A DNA stretch of 64,000 nucleotides, taken from the NCBI GenBank assembly GCA_025766275.1, contig JAFKAC010000118.1, forward strand, positions 62,001 through 126,000. The letters run 5' to 3'. This DNA comes from Lactarius indigo (lineage: Eukaryota; Basidiomycota; Agaricomycetes; Russulales; Russulaceae). Position numbers and translations under genes: made by a program. Position 1 is the first letter of the stretch. Each line of letters starts with the position of its first letter. A model generated the notes under the pieces. That model ran no database searches. It saw only the letters and a program-made list of their open reading frames with translations, and was not told the DNA's origin. This document shows, one piece after another, positions 21,860 through 34,030 of this stretch.

Positions 21860-22100
21860 GAAAGTAGAATTTTCTGAGTGGAAATGGTCTGCGTGGAGTG
21901 GTCTGATGATGTAGCGATAAGTCGAATGAGTCGGCAGTATCTCAATTACTTATTATGCAAAGAAGAATCCATGTTCTGCTGAGTCAGGTTGTGAATGGAT
22001 ATTTCGGCAGCTCGGCAGCGGCACCACCCGTCACTAGCACAACCTCAACCGACGTGGCAATTGACACCGCTGAACACATTGTTCTTTTTACTTCAACACC

Positions 22101-23961
22101 ATGACATCCCTTCTTTCCATCGCATCAGTGATCGAAGCCGCCGTTGCTGCTTATGTCTCAGTCCGAGATGTAACTGACAGGGCAGAATGGAAACGCCACC
22201 TTGAGAAGGAGAAGGTAAGTCCTTGTTTAGGTTTCCATTTGATCTCATCCCCATTTGAGTTAGGCCAAGGCAACAAAAGTCTTTCGGCAGGTCAAGAAGG
22301 ACAATTCGGGGGAGGCGCCAGCACTGCATCCCACACTAGCGGCGCTCTACATCGTATTAGACGCTGATGGTGATCTTTCAGAGATCACCAGGACAAACCC
22401 TGGCCTTAAGAGGCATAAGTATTACCAACCTGGGGCCAAGTTCCCCCAGGACATCTCGGACTTGTTGCCGAGCGAGGGTCGCTGGTGGGAAACCCTTGGT
22501 GAGTCATTAAAAACTGTCTCATTTGCTTTCTCAATGTCTCCCCACAGTTGCCGAGTCTCGAAATGTGGGACCACCACCAAAGACGGTCCCACATCACCTG
22601 CCGAGGGTGAAGCTCATCCTGCCGGATCCACCTGCCGACTATGCGGCAATGCAGGTGGATGGGTCGCAGAAGGTGAGTAATTATATCTCTATTCCTCTGA
22701 TCATTCTGACTTCCTCCAACAGTTGCTAAGGGCCACCCGCAACCGAAGGCAGTGCGAAGGGGCTGCCGAAGCTGCTGCCGTGGTCGATTCGAGGAAGCGT
22801 AAGCGGCCTTTGCCTTCAGGCGACAAGACCAAGAAGCGCCATGCAGGGCCCTCACGGCAGCAACGTAGGCCTGCAATCAATGACGAGGACGAGTTTGAGA
22901 GTGAGGACGATGACGACAACAGCAACAGCAACGACGACAGCTCCAGTGACGATGGCTATGAAGAAGAGGACGAGATCGAGGAGGAGGAGGAGGAGGAGGA
23001 GGACGATGAGGTGGACGAGATCGACGATGACAACGACGACAACGACAACAATGACGACGACAATGACGACAGCAAGGGAGGTGAAGAGGGTGAGGGAGAA
23101 AACGAGTATGAGAGGTATAAGTTCAAGGTGCGTATTCGTTATCTTTTCATTATTCGCAGCTGAAGGAAATGTAAATAGTGCTCTCGATGCACCCGTGCAG
23201 GGGTCGACTGCCAGACAAGGCCGACAGGGCCTTGCATTCGCTGCAAGGAGAAGAAGCAGCAATGCAGTCTGATGCCCATAAACGCGAAGACAGGCAAGGC
23301 AGATCGGCGGATACTGACGGCCAAGCAGGTCTTCAAGTTCCGCCTTGAGCAGCTCAAGGGGAAGCAGCCGAGGCGTGGGGTCAGGGTGGGTTCAGACTCA
23401 GTAGCGTTTGCCTCAAGGATGGTTGGGAGGATGAAGCTGGACAGCGGGTCATCTCATGGCCATTCTCGCTCGGCAGCTTCGGTTTCACCGTCTGCAGCTG
23501 AGTCGCCCGTCCCACCCTCTGCGGAGCTGTTCCCTGCTGTAGACGCAGCTGCCGAGCCCTCTGTCCCTACTCCCACTTCAATTCCCATCATCTCTGCCAC
23601 CGCCGCCCCTTCCCCTGCTGCTGCAGTTCCTCCTACCACTGCTACCGCCATTCCCCCTGCCGCCGCCACTCCCATTCCCCCTACCCCTGCTGCCGACTTT
23701 CCTGTTCCCATTGACGACCACTCCCCCTCCATAGCCCCCGCTCTCCGTCGGCACGTGTCATCGAAGAGGAAGAAACTCGTGCCGTATGTCTTGGTGCCGA
23801 ACCCACCACCCTCGGTCTCCTCGCAACAGCAAAGCTCTGCTGCCCAGGAGTCGCAAGTGCCGTCTCCCAGCAGCAGCAGCATGGTGGCCTTGGAGAGAAG
23901 GGTAGCTGCGATTGAAGAATGGATACGCGTGCAAGATGAGAACTGGAAGGGCAGATTGTAA
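22101..23961 (+). CDS. KDZ cargo: acidic, cysteine-cluster nuclear protein
   Basis: No known family is certain. Exon 1 encodes MTSLLSIASVIEAAVAAY... ending EWKRHLEKEK, followed by GT-AG introns near 22215-22291, 22500-22550, 22674-22723 and 23128-23210. Exon 2 has LAALYIVLDADGDLSEI. The middle exon is basic (SRKRKRPLPSGDKTKKRH), then a run of about 80 residues of almost only Asp, Glu, Asn and Ser (22870-23100). After the next intron comes a cysteine cluster, GPCIRCKEKKQQCS, resembling half of a fungal zinc cluster. A Pro/Ala-rich region, a nuclear-localisation-like SKRKKL and a C-terminal helix ALERRVAAIEEWIRVQDEN follow. It is probably nuclear and chromatin- or DNA-binding. The exact splice sites around 23130-23210 are uncertain. 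Confidence 0.6.
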
Positions 23962-24583
23962 GACCTTTGTCTTACTTTACGCATTTTTTGGCATCGTTTT
24001 TGTTTTGTTTACTATTTCCCTCTGCCTCGGTATCTCTTTACATACTTGTCTCACATCTAGCTAGTTCACTGCCCTACTGTACCATGTCTGTATCAAATAC
24101 AATCTCCACTTGCTGTCTTGTTTCGCCCTGCGTGATTGTGAGTTGGTTGTGATGTTTCGGCAGCTGTTCAGAACTGGTCAAATAACTCACAAACGGTCCG
24201 ATTTTATCGCTTAGAGTTGGCGGAGGATTCCTCAGCATTTGAGAATATCTACCTCCCCAAATATTTTCAGATCTCCGACATCTTATTTCCCAAGGCAGCA
24301 AAAATGTTGGCTTGAGCTGCCGCAACACTATATCATTGTCAAGGCATTTAATGGTGCTGAAAATTTGCACAACACGTGTATAGATAGATATTTACGTTAC
24401 ACTCTGAGTGACGCTTGGTACGAGTGAGAACCCAGAAAAGGGATGTGAGGGAGATACTAATCATCCGCAGCGGTGTATGCCCCTTGCCCCTCCTCCTTCT
24501 AGCGACCCACTCTGGTCCTGGCAGACATGCCGCTGCTCCTATTGGACACATTCACCTTCTAGAGTCAATGAGGAAGCTATCAC
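23962..24583. other. Spacer between convergent cargo genes
   Basis: This 620-bp stretch lies between the 3' ends of the genes at 22101-23961 and 24584-26734. I see no convincing coding frame. It has one TTTCGGCAGCTG copy of the element-wide motif near 24158. Confidence 0.5.
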
Positions 24584-26734
24584 TTACTGAATTTGCTTAG
24601 CCTGCTCTGTAGGCCGCGTTATGTGCGCTGAGCGCCGAGTGTCATTCTGTGTATTTGTCAAATGGCGATCAACTTTCTGGCGCTTGGAGGGGGGGGTATC
24701 GGCAGTTACCTGGGTGAGAGGCCCTGAGTTTCAAGGCGCTAGATTGAATTTAGGTCACTTACTTGGTCGTCAGGGGAGCGTTCCTGGGCAGGACCTGCCC
24801 TTGAGCTGCCGATGGGAGCTGGGTGCTGCGTGATGATGCGAGGGCGAGGACGAGTGTGAGTGTGAGGAGGTGGAGGCGGAGGTGGGGGGTTGGGAGGGTG
24901 TGGGGGCAGCATTCCCCCATCTTCTTGCATCGGCAGCTCCTCATGAGGCTGCTGACCATTGGCGCTCTGGTGAGGGTGAGGCCTAAGTTACAGAAACATA
25001 AGGGAGCTCAGTTACTTACACTGCTTGGACTCCCAGCACCATCTTCTTGGCTTTGTCCATTAGACCCACCCCCAGTTGAATGCTCACCATCATAATGCCT
25101 GTTAGCCTTATCCACTTTCTTGAAGCGGAATGGGATCTTGCCGGCAGCTCGCCTCTGTATCCAGTGCTTGAGTAGGGAGTTGGCGTCATGGAGACGAATG
25201 TGATGGTATTGTGTCAGAGTGACCCCTTCCGGCAGGTACTCGGCAGCAATAAAGTCGCCTTGGGCCTCATGTATTCTGGCCCATGGGACCCTTCCCTTGC
25301 TCCCACCGGCAGCAATCTCTGAGAATCAGATAACTGGCTAGGTCAGCAACAGGGAACTGTAGTTCACTCACGGTACATCTCACTCATGAACTTGCCAATG
25401 ACCACCTTCTTGTACATGAGGCCCTCGCGATCAATGTCTTCCCATTTCGGCAGCACAGGGTACCCATTTTCGTCCATCGGCAGCTTCACCTTAGGGGTTT
25501 TATCCTTCCTTTTTCTGTCCTCTTCACCGCTATCGGCAGGGTATTCCCCTACGAAGGTGTCATATTAGCACATTTCTCTTGAAGTGAAATAGACGCTAAC
25601 CAAAAGACTCGGCAGTCCATCTTGAGAACTCCTCAACCAGTGGGTCCTTTGACCAGCCGTTGTACCGGGCTTTGAAAGAAGTTCCGCCCAGCTCGTCATT
25701 GTTGTCATAGCTATTTGATAGGTTGTTAGATTGTAAGTATATAGCTTTGTATACGCACAACATGATCGAGGGTCCGTCATCATCACAATACCCCCCCAAA
25801 ATAGCAATGCGCACTCCATATTGGCAGTACATGGTCTCAGAAAAGTCCCGGATTGTATGAATACCGTGCTTCTCAAACATCCTTGGTGAGATTTAGTCAA
25901 CTTCCATCTGGTAAAATGATTGGCATGTACATACCGCTGCTGCTGCCGAGGAGGTACACCTTGCTCTGCCCATTTCTTCGCCTCTGCTCGGTACTTCACC
26001 TGTGTGTCTTCATCCAACCTTTCGCCAATTAACTTCACAGCCTTCCTGTAACAGCCAAGGTAGCTTCGTGATCCTGGCGTTGACCCAGACATTTCAACAG
26101 CCATCTTGTCCAGTTCCTGCTGGTGATGGTCAATCAAAATGTCGTGATATGTCCATCGTTTGCGACGAAAGCTGAATCTTTTGCACTCCTGTCGGCACTT
26201 GTTGTAAAGGTACCGGCGGACAAGCTGCAAAATATCAGGGCTGGACAATGTAGCCAAGAGTGCACATACTGTTTCTACGACCTTTCTATCAAATTCGGCG
26301 CCTTGTCACCAGTGTCTCTCAATGCGGTCCACCGAATCTTGGATGATTTTTAACCGACCATCTGCATCGGCAGCCCGGAACTCGGCAGTGTGCTTCTGCA
26401 ACATGCTCGCTTGTTCATCTGTGATTTCAATGTCCTGCTTTGAGGGGCTGTGAAGTGACATCAACAGAGGGCGTTTGCGTAAATACAATGGTTATACACA
26501 CCTTTCTTCACTCGTGGCACCTCCCACCTCGTCCTCAAGATCGGCAGCGAGCCAACGTAACTCGCCAGATGCAACTGACCCGAAGTCAGAAGATGGATAC
26601 GAGCCCTCAGACTCTAGACCTGAGTCATAGTCTTCGTCTGAGGTTTCATCATCTGACAGAGCTACGTCCTTCTCCCCCTTACTGTGATGCACAGAATTGG
26701 GCTTGGCACCTTTCTTGGTTGTTTTTTTGGGCAT
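24584..26734 (-). CDS. KDZ-associated protein with probable divergent HMG-like region
   Basis: It begins MPKKTTKKGAKPNSVHHSKG at 26734, followed by an acidic, Ser-rich segment. After an intron (GTGTGT...CACAG) comes DIEITDEQASMLQKHTAEF; after that, EFDRKVVET, LYNKCRQECKRFSFRRKRW and SYLGCYRKAVKLIGERLDED, then TQVKYRAEAKKWAEQGVPP. The last blocks have the pattern Y..A...L.....Q..Y...A..W...G.PP, which I recall from the large family of basidiomycete proteins linked to KDZ elements; a divergent HMG domain has been reported in KDZ cargo. Further exons give FEKHGIHTIRDFSETMYC, NDELGGTSFKARYNGW and a Pro/His-rich tail ending in a basic SKRQKVDR. Introns are about 50 bp. An in-frame TGA lies after ERHW (about 26306) before QGAEFDRK, so this copy may be broken there unless a tiny intron removes it. 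Confidence 0.65.
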
Positions 26735-26904
26735 GGGGAAGATTAACAGGAGGGACAGACTGAAGGTCTGACAATCTGCGGCAGTTTAAGTGACGATATC
26801 ACATGCTTGGCAGCGTGGGTTTGTTTATCGGCAGCTAGAAAAACTACGGAATTCGGGTGGATCGGCAGCTAGTCTTCTGCACCAAGTTCCTTAACGGTTA
26901 GAAT

Positions 26905-28208
26905 ATGCAGTCTTTCCAGCCTGTTAACTCCCGCAGACTCACTCCCCTGAGTCTCTCGCATCTCTGTGCCCAATATCTCCGAGCTCAGTTCCGATTCAAG
27001 TTAGATGAGCGCTCCTCTGAGCTGATTGATGCTGCCATGGCGCCACAAGTCCCCCTGATGCTGCCGGTGCATCTAATTTTGGAGCTGGACCAAATGGCAC
27101 TCACTCTGGTGGAGGCCTTCATGAACCGCGGTCAGTTATGTAGACCAGCCACTCAGGCATCAATTTCTGAAATAATCTGAGCAGTGAAGATAGAGTGGGA
27201 TGCTACGCGTTATGTGGAGAAGCTCCCAAAGAAGTTCCCAAGGCCGGGAACTGCTGCCGCAGACGCTGGCGAGGCCATTATGAGAAGGCAATATCCTCCA
27301 CGGAATGATTCAGCTGCCGACATTCCCATTTCAAGACCCTGCATTATTGTTGATATGCAGGGAGTTATATTGGCATGGCACCTTCCTGGAATCTTGAATG
27401 ATTCTAGGCAAGTGAGTTTATTCACCTTGTCCGATCACCACATCAAATTGAATATGCATTTTAGAGTGAAATGATGGCCGCGATGGCGAAGTTACATCCA
27501 TTGCTGGAAAAGCGCTGAACAGGCACCTCTTGGCGCCTTGATCCAGGATACTTTCCTTCGGGATTAGATGGCCATCAAGGGTTAATTGACCTTTCACCTG
27601 CATGGTTCCAACAAGGGCATGAGGTGAGCTGTTTAATCATGTAATATTTTCTTGTTCGGTAGCTGATTTCAATTGAGATGGTACAAAATTTCCCTCAGGT
27701 CTCCGTGTCTTTGAAAAATCCAGCTGCCTTAGACTGGCTAGATCGCGCCACTGAAACGAATTCAATAATGGGTGCGATACTGGCTGTCATTCATCCGGAA
27801 CTTTATGATGCCGGTCGGGATACCTTCAAAGTGCTAAGAAGCTGCTCTGAGATCAAGCCCCAGGAGATCCTCCACAAATGGACATCCGTTTACAGCGGCA
27901 TCTCTGTCATATGCAACCGCCTCACGCCACCACATCGGGATGTCAGTTCCAGAAAACAATGGTATGACCTACTGGCGTCTGTAGGAAGCTACCGAAATTG
28001 CAATTTGAAGCTGCCGGGTCTTGGACTTTCACTTGAGTATGGTCCTGGTTCGGTAGTTGGAGTGTTAGCAGCAATGTTGGAGCATGAAGTGGAGCACTTT
28101 GAAGGAGAAAGAGTGTGCTATGTATATTTTATGAGGGATAGAGTGCACGAGTGGGCTAAGGTGCCAGGGAAATCTTGGATGTCAGTAGACTGCTATCTGG
28201 TAGCGTAG
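26905..28208 (+). CDS. TET/JBP-like 2-oxoglutarate/Fe(II) dioxygenase
   Basis: Expected role: oxidation of 5-methylcytosine (or thymine) in DNA using Fe(II) and 2-oxoglutarate. Exons joined by short introns give an N-terminal region (from MQSFQPVNSRRL), then RPCIIVDMQGVILAWHLPGI, then DLSPAWFQQGHE, and finally the catalytic part: WTSVYSGISVICNRLTPPHR followed by D (the HxD iron-binding motif, about 27933), WYDLLASVGSY, LPGLGLSLEYGPGSVVGVLA, LEHEVEHFEGERVCYVYFMR and DRVHEW with the distal His. These blocks match the basidiomycete TET/JBP proteins that travel with KDZ transposons. An in-frame TGA at 27516-27518, just before TGTSWRLDP, interrupts the region ahead of the catalytic core; it may be a true nonsense change, or a splice site I cannot place. 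The metal-binding residues are intact. Confidence 0.82.
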
Positions 28209-29047
28209 AGAATTCCAGTGCTTTCTCCTATATATATTTCCTTCCCTCAGTGAAGTCAGACTTCTATGTCCCTAGCAATGAGCATAGGTGAAATGGGGCA
28301 TAGCCATTGGAGCAGATCTATGGGGTCGGCAGCTCATCTGTTGGCTCAATGTTTTGCAGATGCGAAGAAATGTTGTTTTTTGCAGCAGCTCACCAAATGT
28401 CTCAAGCGTGTACATCTTCCCAAGAAAAGTGAAATGGTGGTCTGTAGTGGCCAAGAACCTGAGTTTGCCTATTCCCCCTCTTCTGAGCTGCCGAACAATT
28501 CAAAATCCTTTCCATGTTAATGGGGCGTGCTCATACTGCTTTCATAGAGACTATACTATCAAGCTTTATGTATCAATCTAGCTGTGCGAGACAAATCTGT
28601 TGTTTTTTGTCTACAGTGACTGAGGATCTAGATTTGTGAATGCAGAGTGCTCCCTCCTCTGAGCTGCCGAACAATCAAAATCCTCATGATGTTAATGGGG
28701 CGTGCTCATACTGCATCCTCAGAGTCTATACTATCAAGCTTTATTTCTCAACCTGGCTGCACAAGATAAATGCTTTGTTTTTTTGTCAAGACAGACCCAT
28801 CTTAGCAGTTATCTATCTTGGCACTGTTGATATCGTAAATAGGGTCTGGTTGCAACATTGGCAAAACCAGGCCATCTAAGGACCCTAGATTGTGCTTCGG
28901 CAGCTACCGACTGATGCGCCCAGATGACAGACTCCAAAATGATGGCTGGCTGCACTTTCAGGTGCCTTAATAACTGCCTTTTACAGGACCCATTTGTGGA
29001 TGTATAACAGGCTGTTGTCCCGCAATCCTTTTCCCTTACAGCAAACG
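28209..29047. other. Intergenic region with an internal duplication
   Basis: I see no gene here. The segment holds two tandem copies of a sequence of about 180 bp (28480-28800, listed separately) and four copies of the TCGGCAGC motif or its complement. Confidence 0.5.
28480..28800 (+). repeat. Imperfect tandem duplication, about 180 bp, two copies
   Basis: Both copies contain TCTGAGCTGCCGAACAAT, then GTTAATGGGGCGTGCTCATA, then CTATACTATCAAGCTTTAT. They start near 28480 and 28660 and differ by small substitutions and indels. Confidence 0.8.
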
Positions 29048-30078
29048 ATGAAGAGAACAGCATACTATCAAAGGTGAGTAATATTATGGCACTGTTTCCC
29101 TGCTCTTCAATACGAGTGGCCAGATATCTTATGTGCTAAATTCCTAGGAACAAAAAACCCCTCCAGACTTACCAGCGGGAATATGCTCGGCGGAAGCGAG
29201 CACCTGGGTACCGAAAGGTCAGCAAAGCAGAGCATGCACTATTGGAGGAAAGGTGTGCACAGAGGTGCATGCTAATGGCAGCGGAGGACCTGCTGAAGTG
29301 CTCAAAGGCTGCTCTTTCCTGGTGCGTCTGCTACCCCCTCCAGTGACTTTGTTCTCACATGGATATCAAGGGGCTACGAATGTTCTCTCATCTTACAATC
29401 CAAATCAGCAGATTCCCGAAGAACCCCAGACATGATAGAGGAGGAAGAAAGGGCTCGCAACTGCTTCGATGAGTTGAAATTCATACTTCAAACATTCTGC
29501 CTTTTCCCGTGGATAGAGCCATTCCAGAAGCATGTTGAAGACTTTATTCAAGAGTGGCTTTCAGAAGCAGCAAGTATTATAGCAGTACCAGGAATAGAAG
29601 AAGAAGACTCAATCCGCCTTCATGGATTACGACGCTTGGTAGCTGGCGCCATTCAAGAAGTGGAGCTGGTACAGCAACCTGGGTATGCCGCTACATGTGC
29701 TAGGGAGGATGGCACTATTATATGGGATGGTCGAGGGTATGTGATTAAAAAATTATCTGCTGTGTCCTTGCCTCACACACCTTCTCAGAGTTAATTCGAG
29801 GAAGTTTCGGCAGCGTTATGGCTGGTGATACCAATTTCCCAGCACTTGTTCAAGCTACATGTGTATTTAGCTACATATGGTCTATCGTCCCATATCCATA
29901 TAAAGTAAATAAAAAATGTGTTACATTCATGAAGTGGCCATTGGCTATCGGTGAGGACATCAGGTGCATTGGAAGGAAGATGTCCAGAGAATGTCTCCAA
30001 CAGACATTGGACTCGTTGAACATCCCAGAGTGGTTTGCAAGGCTGCCGATGCCGGTCCCTCAAATCCACCAACAGTAG
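29048..30078 (+). CDS. KDZ cargo: hypothetical protein, multi-exon
   Basis: I do not recognise this gene. It starts MKRTAYYQR, then an intron (GTGAGT...TTCCTAG). The next exon is very basic: NKKPLQTYQREYARRKRAPG and YRKVSKAEHALLEERCAQRC. A later exon (29432-29750) is acidic and helical: IEEEERARNCFDELKFIL, WIEPFQKHVEDFIQEWLSEA and LRRLVAGAIQEVEL. A last open stretch (29818-30078) encodes MKWPLAIGEDIRCIGRKMS and SLNIPEWFARLPMP. The splicing between these is uncertain, and they could be two genes. The position between the dioxygenase and the transposase, on the same strand, suggests element cargo. Confidence 0.45.
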
Positions 30079-33000
30079 AGTGGGCGGCTATAGGTCCAGA
30101 TCTATCCGATCTGCAAATACAATGCCTGGCCTGCCAAAGCTGTAAATGAAATATCTAGACTGCCGAAGCTGCCGAAGCTACCGAAGCCACTGAAGTTGCC
30201 AGAACAATACTCGGACCACCAACTTTTCCGGTAGGCTGATAAGAGGCACTCCTCCAAGCATATACACCACAACGCAAAACCCCACCTATCTTGGCTCCCC
30301 ATGGCACCCAAAGGTATAAAGGCATCCAAAGTCTTCCAGAGAAAGTCTAAGGCCAAGATAATCGACTGGGTGACTCAGGAGAGCTCTCGAGGAACTAGAA
30401 GCGTCCCAGTTGAAGTGATCACCTCAACAGATTTGCCAGTACCGAGGAGAGGTGCTGGTGGAAGAGAGATAGACAATCATGAGGCAACTTTGCATGAAAC
30501 TGATCCTCCACCTATGGATATCGACGACACATTCTGGATAGAGGAGCCAGAACAGAAAAGAGTGAGTTCACTCACACGTCTGTCCTTGACAGTAATTGAC
30601 ATGTCTCAGTCCCAACGTACCTATATGGAGGAGTTTATTCCTAGGATTGGCCCTTACCTGCGCTGCCTCCTCAATTCTGAGGGTGTCCCTGCTATGACAA
30701 CGTGTCAGAGCTGCATGTCTGCTCCATTTGAGTGGAGGTGCACTGAATGCTTTCCTACTCTGGTGCTCTGCAAGGAGTGTTGCCGGAAGTCCCACCAGCA
30801 GCTCCCTTTCCACAGGGTCCAGAGATGGACAGGAAAATACTTTATTTCATCTTGGATGCGGGAGGTTGGGGTAAGCTTGCGTCTTGGACACTCTGGAGAT
30901 TTATGCCCCAATCAATTGAATCAAAGCGTGCGTTGCGAACCCTTTTATATTTTAAATCACATCCCAATCGATACAGTCACAGATGGACTGCGACGATGAA
31001 GACCGCCAGGTCGGCAGCCAAAATGAATATGACACAGCTGCCGACTTTGGCTTCGGCACAGCTGCCAACCTTGGTTACAACAACTCAAAACCTGGTCGTC
31101 GTGACAAAGATGGAAACCCAATCATTACTGTTATTGATAGGTCTGGTGTTCATGATATTGGTGTCAGCTGGTGCTGCTGCCCTGAAGCTCCCGAGCACGA
31201 CATGCAGTTGATGACGGCAGGGCTCTTTCCAGCTACATTTCGCAACCCAAAGACAGCATTTACCTTCCGGGTGCTAGAAGACTTCCATTTGGATAATCTT
31301 GAATGCAAGACAACCCCAAGCCAGTTTTTCAGTCGCCTAAGGAGACTCACAAATGATGAGTTTCCGAATACAGTGCCGGTAGGAGGATTTACAAGCCTAT
31401 CTGCCGACGGTAAACTAAGTGGAATACTTAGGACCGATATCGGGAGCTTCTTAGGGCCTGCCGACAGTGGAGAGTGCTCATTTCCCGAAAGCGATTTGGT
31501 TTTGGGTATGGAGGGGATGAAGAACAGAAGTCAGGATCGATGGCTATATTTTGTGCTTTGTGTGCACAACCCGGGATCAACCTCCCTGAAGATTGGAGAG
31601 AGTATGAAAATAGGTGCGTTAATAGACATCGGTACCTGGCAGCTGCCGACATATATCACTTTAGCGACGTCCTTTTTATGCGAGGTTTCATGATGGATGG
31701 CAACTTCCAGGCAGAGCACATGAAGATGAGAAATCCAGAGAATGATATTCCACTTTCCGAAGGCACAGGGTTCATGGTCAGCCGAGAACCATACGAATCG
31801 CATCTGAAATCGGCAGTTGAGAGGTGGCAGGTCGGTACTACATCTTGTATTTCGGCAGAGGAAAGCTCACACTCAAGCAGAGGTCGACATGCCATGATCA
31901 CCGTGCAGTAAATAATGTAAACAAGCAGAGCTCACACCTTGAATCAACTGGAATCGGCGCCACAGCCTGTATTCATGGGGCCTTTGTCCCTGATTCTGTT
32001 GTTGACTTTCAAAAGGGAGAAGCGTGAGTTTTCATATTTATCAACATATGCTAGGTGAAAACCAACCTCCAAAAGCCAGAAGAACATGGACTACTCCATT
32101 TTCAAGGCCCTGAACTTTAATATGGAGGGAATAGAGGCCGCCCTCATCTGCTACGATGTCATGTGTCAATGGAGTGTTCATATGGCGGAGAGGGTTGTTG
32201 GCAGCAACTATCTTGAAGTTCCTGATAACCTGGAGCTTAGGTTGGGCATCGGCCTTTTCACATACATGGACACCAAGATACCTGCCTAGCTAGGTACTCA
32301 CCTAGCTTTATCAAAGGTGGACGACAAATCGATGGCAAGACCATTGAAACACTTTGGGCTCCGCTCAATGAGATCACCAGAAGCACAAGGGGGATGTCAA
32401 CATCACACCGTAGGGAGGTCATAGACGACCACATGAACGACTCCAATTGGAAGAAACTTATCGACCTAGGCAAGTTCTTTCCTATGGATGCCGCACTGGT
32501 GCTCACTCTGGTTGTGTAGTCAATGCTGTGTCTAGACGCTACCGAAAGGCACTTTCGGCAGCTATGCTGAGCATGGCAGCATTTGAGTCCATAAGTGCAT
32601 CGGCAAGTCCAGAACGTATTAAGGCTTGGGGTGCCGAAGAGGAGCACGCACAAAGGGAGCGAGGTCGTGATGTAAAAGTGATGGACATCTATGACATCAA
32701 GATGAAACGATGTGGGTCTGGTTACTCCGTGATTGTTTTTGCCTAACATGAGGATTCAGTCCCATCGCGTGCAGAAATACTTCTTGATTTGACAGAGAAG
32801 GAGATAGAGGGCTCTGGCCATAAGGGGCATGCTACGTGGCTCAGTAGCGGGTTGAAGATTCAGGAGACACAGTATGATTTTCGGCAGCTTTCTGAGGGAG
32901 ACTTCTGATCATGGTTTCACAAAAAATGTAGGTTATCCCTTCAAGCACTGGAAAGGAAGATTGGGTCCCATCCAACACCAGATCAACAAAGGGATATTGC

Positions 33001-34030
33001 CTTGAAGCGTGCTCGGCTTCAAGAAAGAGTTGACACGTTCCAAAAGCAGGCAGCTAACATTCTCCGGGCTTCCCCTGACAGTGGAGGTGACTCCTGGGAT
33101 AACACCCCTTTAAGAGAAAGATATATCGGCATCGAATTTGATGGCATCGGTGAAGGAGAAGACGATGACAAGTGTGCATCATCTGCCGAAGAACATGATC
33201 AATTGCAAGTATCAGGAAATAACTCCACTGACGGCAGTATTGATGCGGAGTATATCCCATTGCATCTCCCCTCACATCTCGGATATGACTGGTGTGACAA
33301 AAATGGTGCCGAAGACCTGGTGAAGGCAGAACTTCACCTAAGGGAGGGCCAACTCAATGACACTCTGCATCATATTTGCATTGCCCTGGGACACAAATCC
33401 TATCTGTTCAGACATGACGTTCGTCCAGCACGTACACAGAGACTCAAAACTCATGCTTGGACAGAGGTGCATGCTGCCAAGTCAACTGTTCAACATCATG
33501 CTCGGGTGTATACTTGTGCACGGCAGGCAATAGTAGACCTTGGCGCCAGCAGCTCTCTCCTTGACAGGTACAAAGTCTTGAGGCGCCAGGACTTGAGTGT
33601 CAAGACAAGCGTAATTGCACCCCATGTGCGTGGACAACGGAACAAATCATTGCCTTGGTTTTGGACAATGGATGTTCGGAGAGATGCCGACGTTGGGGAA
33701 TGGATGGAAGATTGTACGGGCTACTCTGTTCATACATGCTTAAGAAATCTAACACTCCACACAGTCTACTGGGTCCATTGGCTTCGAGCAAAAGCTCAAA
33801 AAATGCGGTGGATTGAAGAGCTTCAGTGTCTCCAAGTCGAGATGGACTCTGCCATTAGGTTCTTCAGACATCAAGAGAAATTTTGGCAAACAAAGCAGGA
33901 GCTCATTGAGCCCCAGTCACAGCCGGGGCATGCTGTGTGGGCAGCAAGACAAAGCGCTATGTGGAGTTCAATGGCTGTCCAGGCGGGGTCCAAGTTTACT
34001 GCTTTGCTTAAGAGTGACCCACCTCCTGAG

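Noticed and set aside
22866..23100. GAC/GAG trinucleotide tract as a non-coding microsatellite
   Set aside because: It lies in frame between supported exons and encodes an acidic run; it is best treated as part of the gene.
25565..26257. A 230-codon frame in the HMG-like gene
   Set aside because: The second half reads through introns (GTATGT...CAAG and others). The spliced reading gives conserved blocks in another frame.
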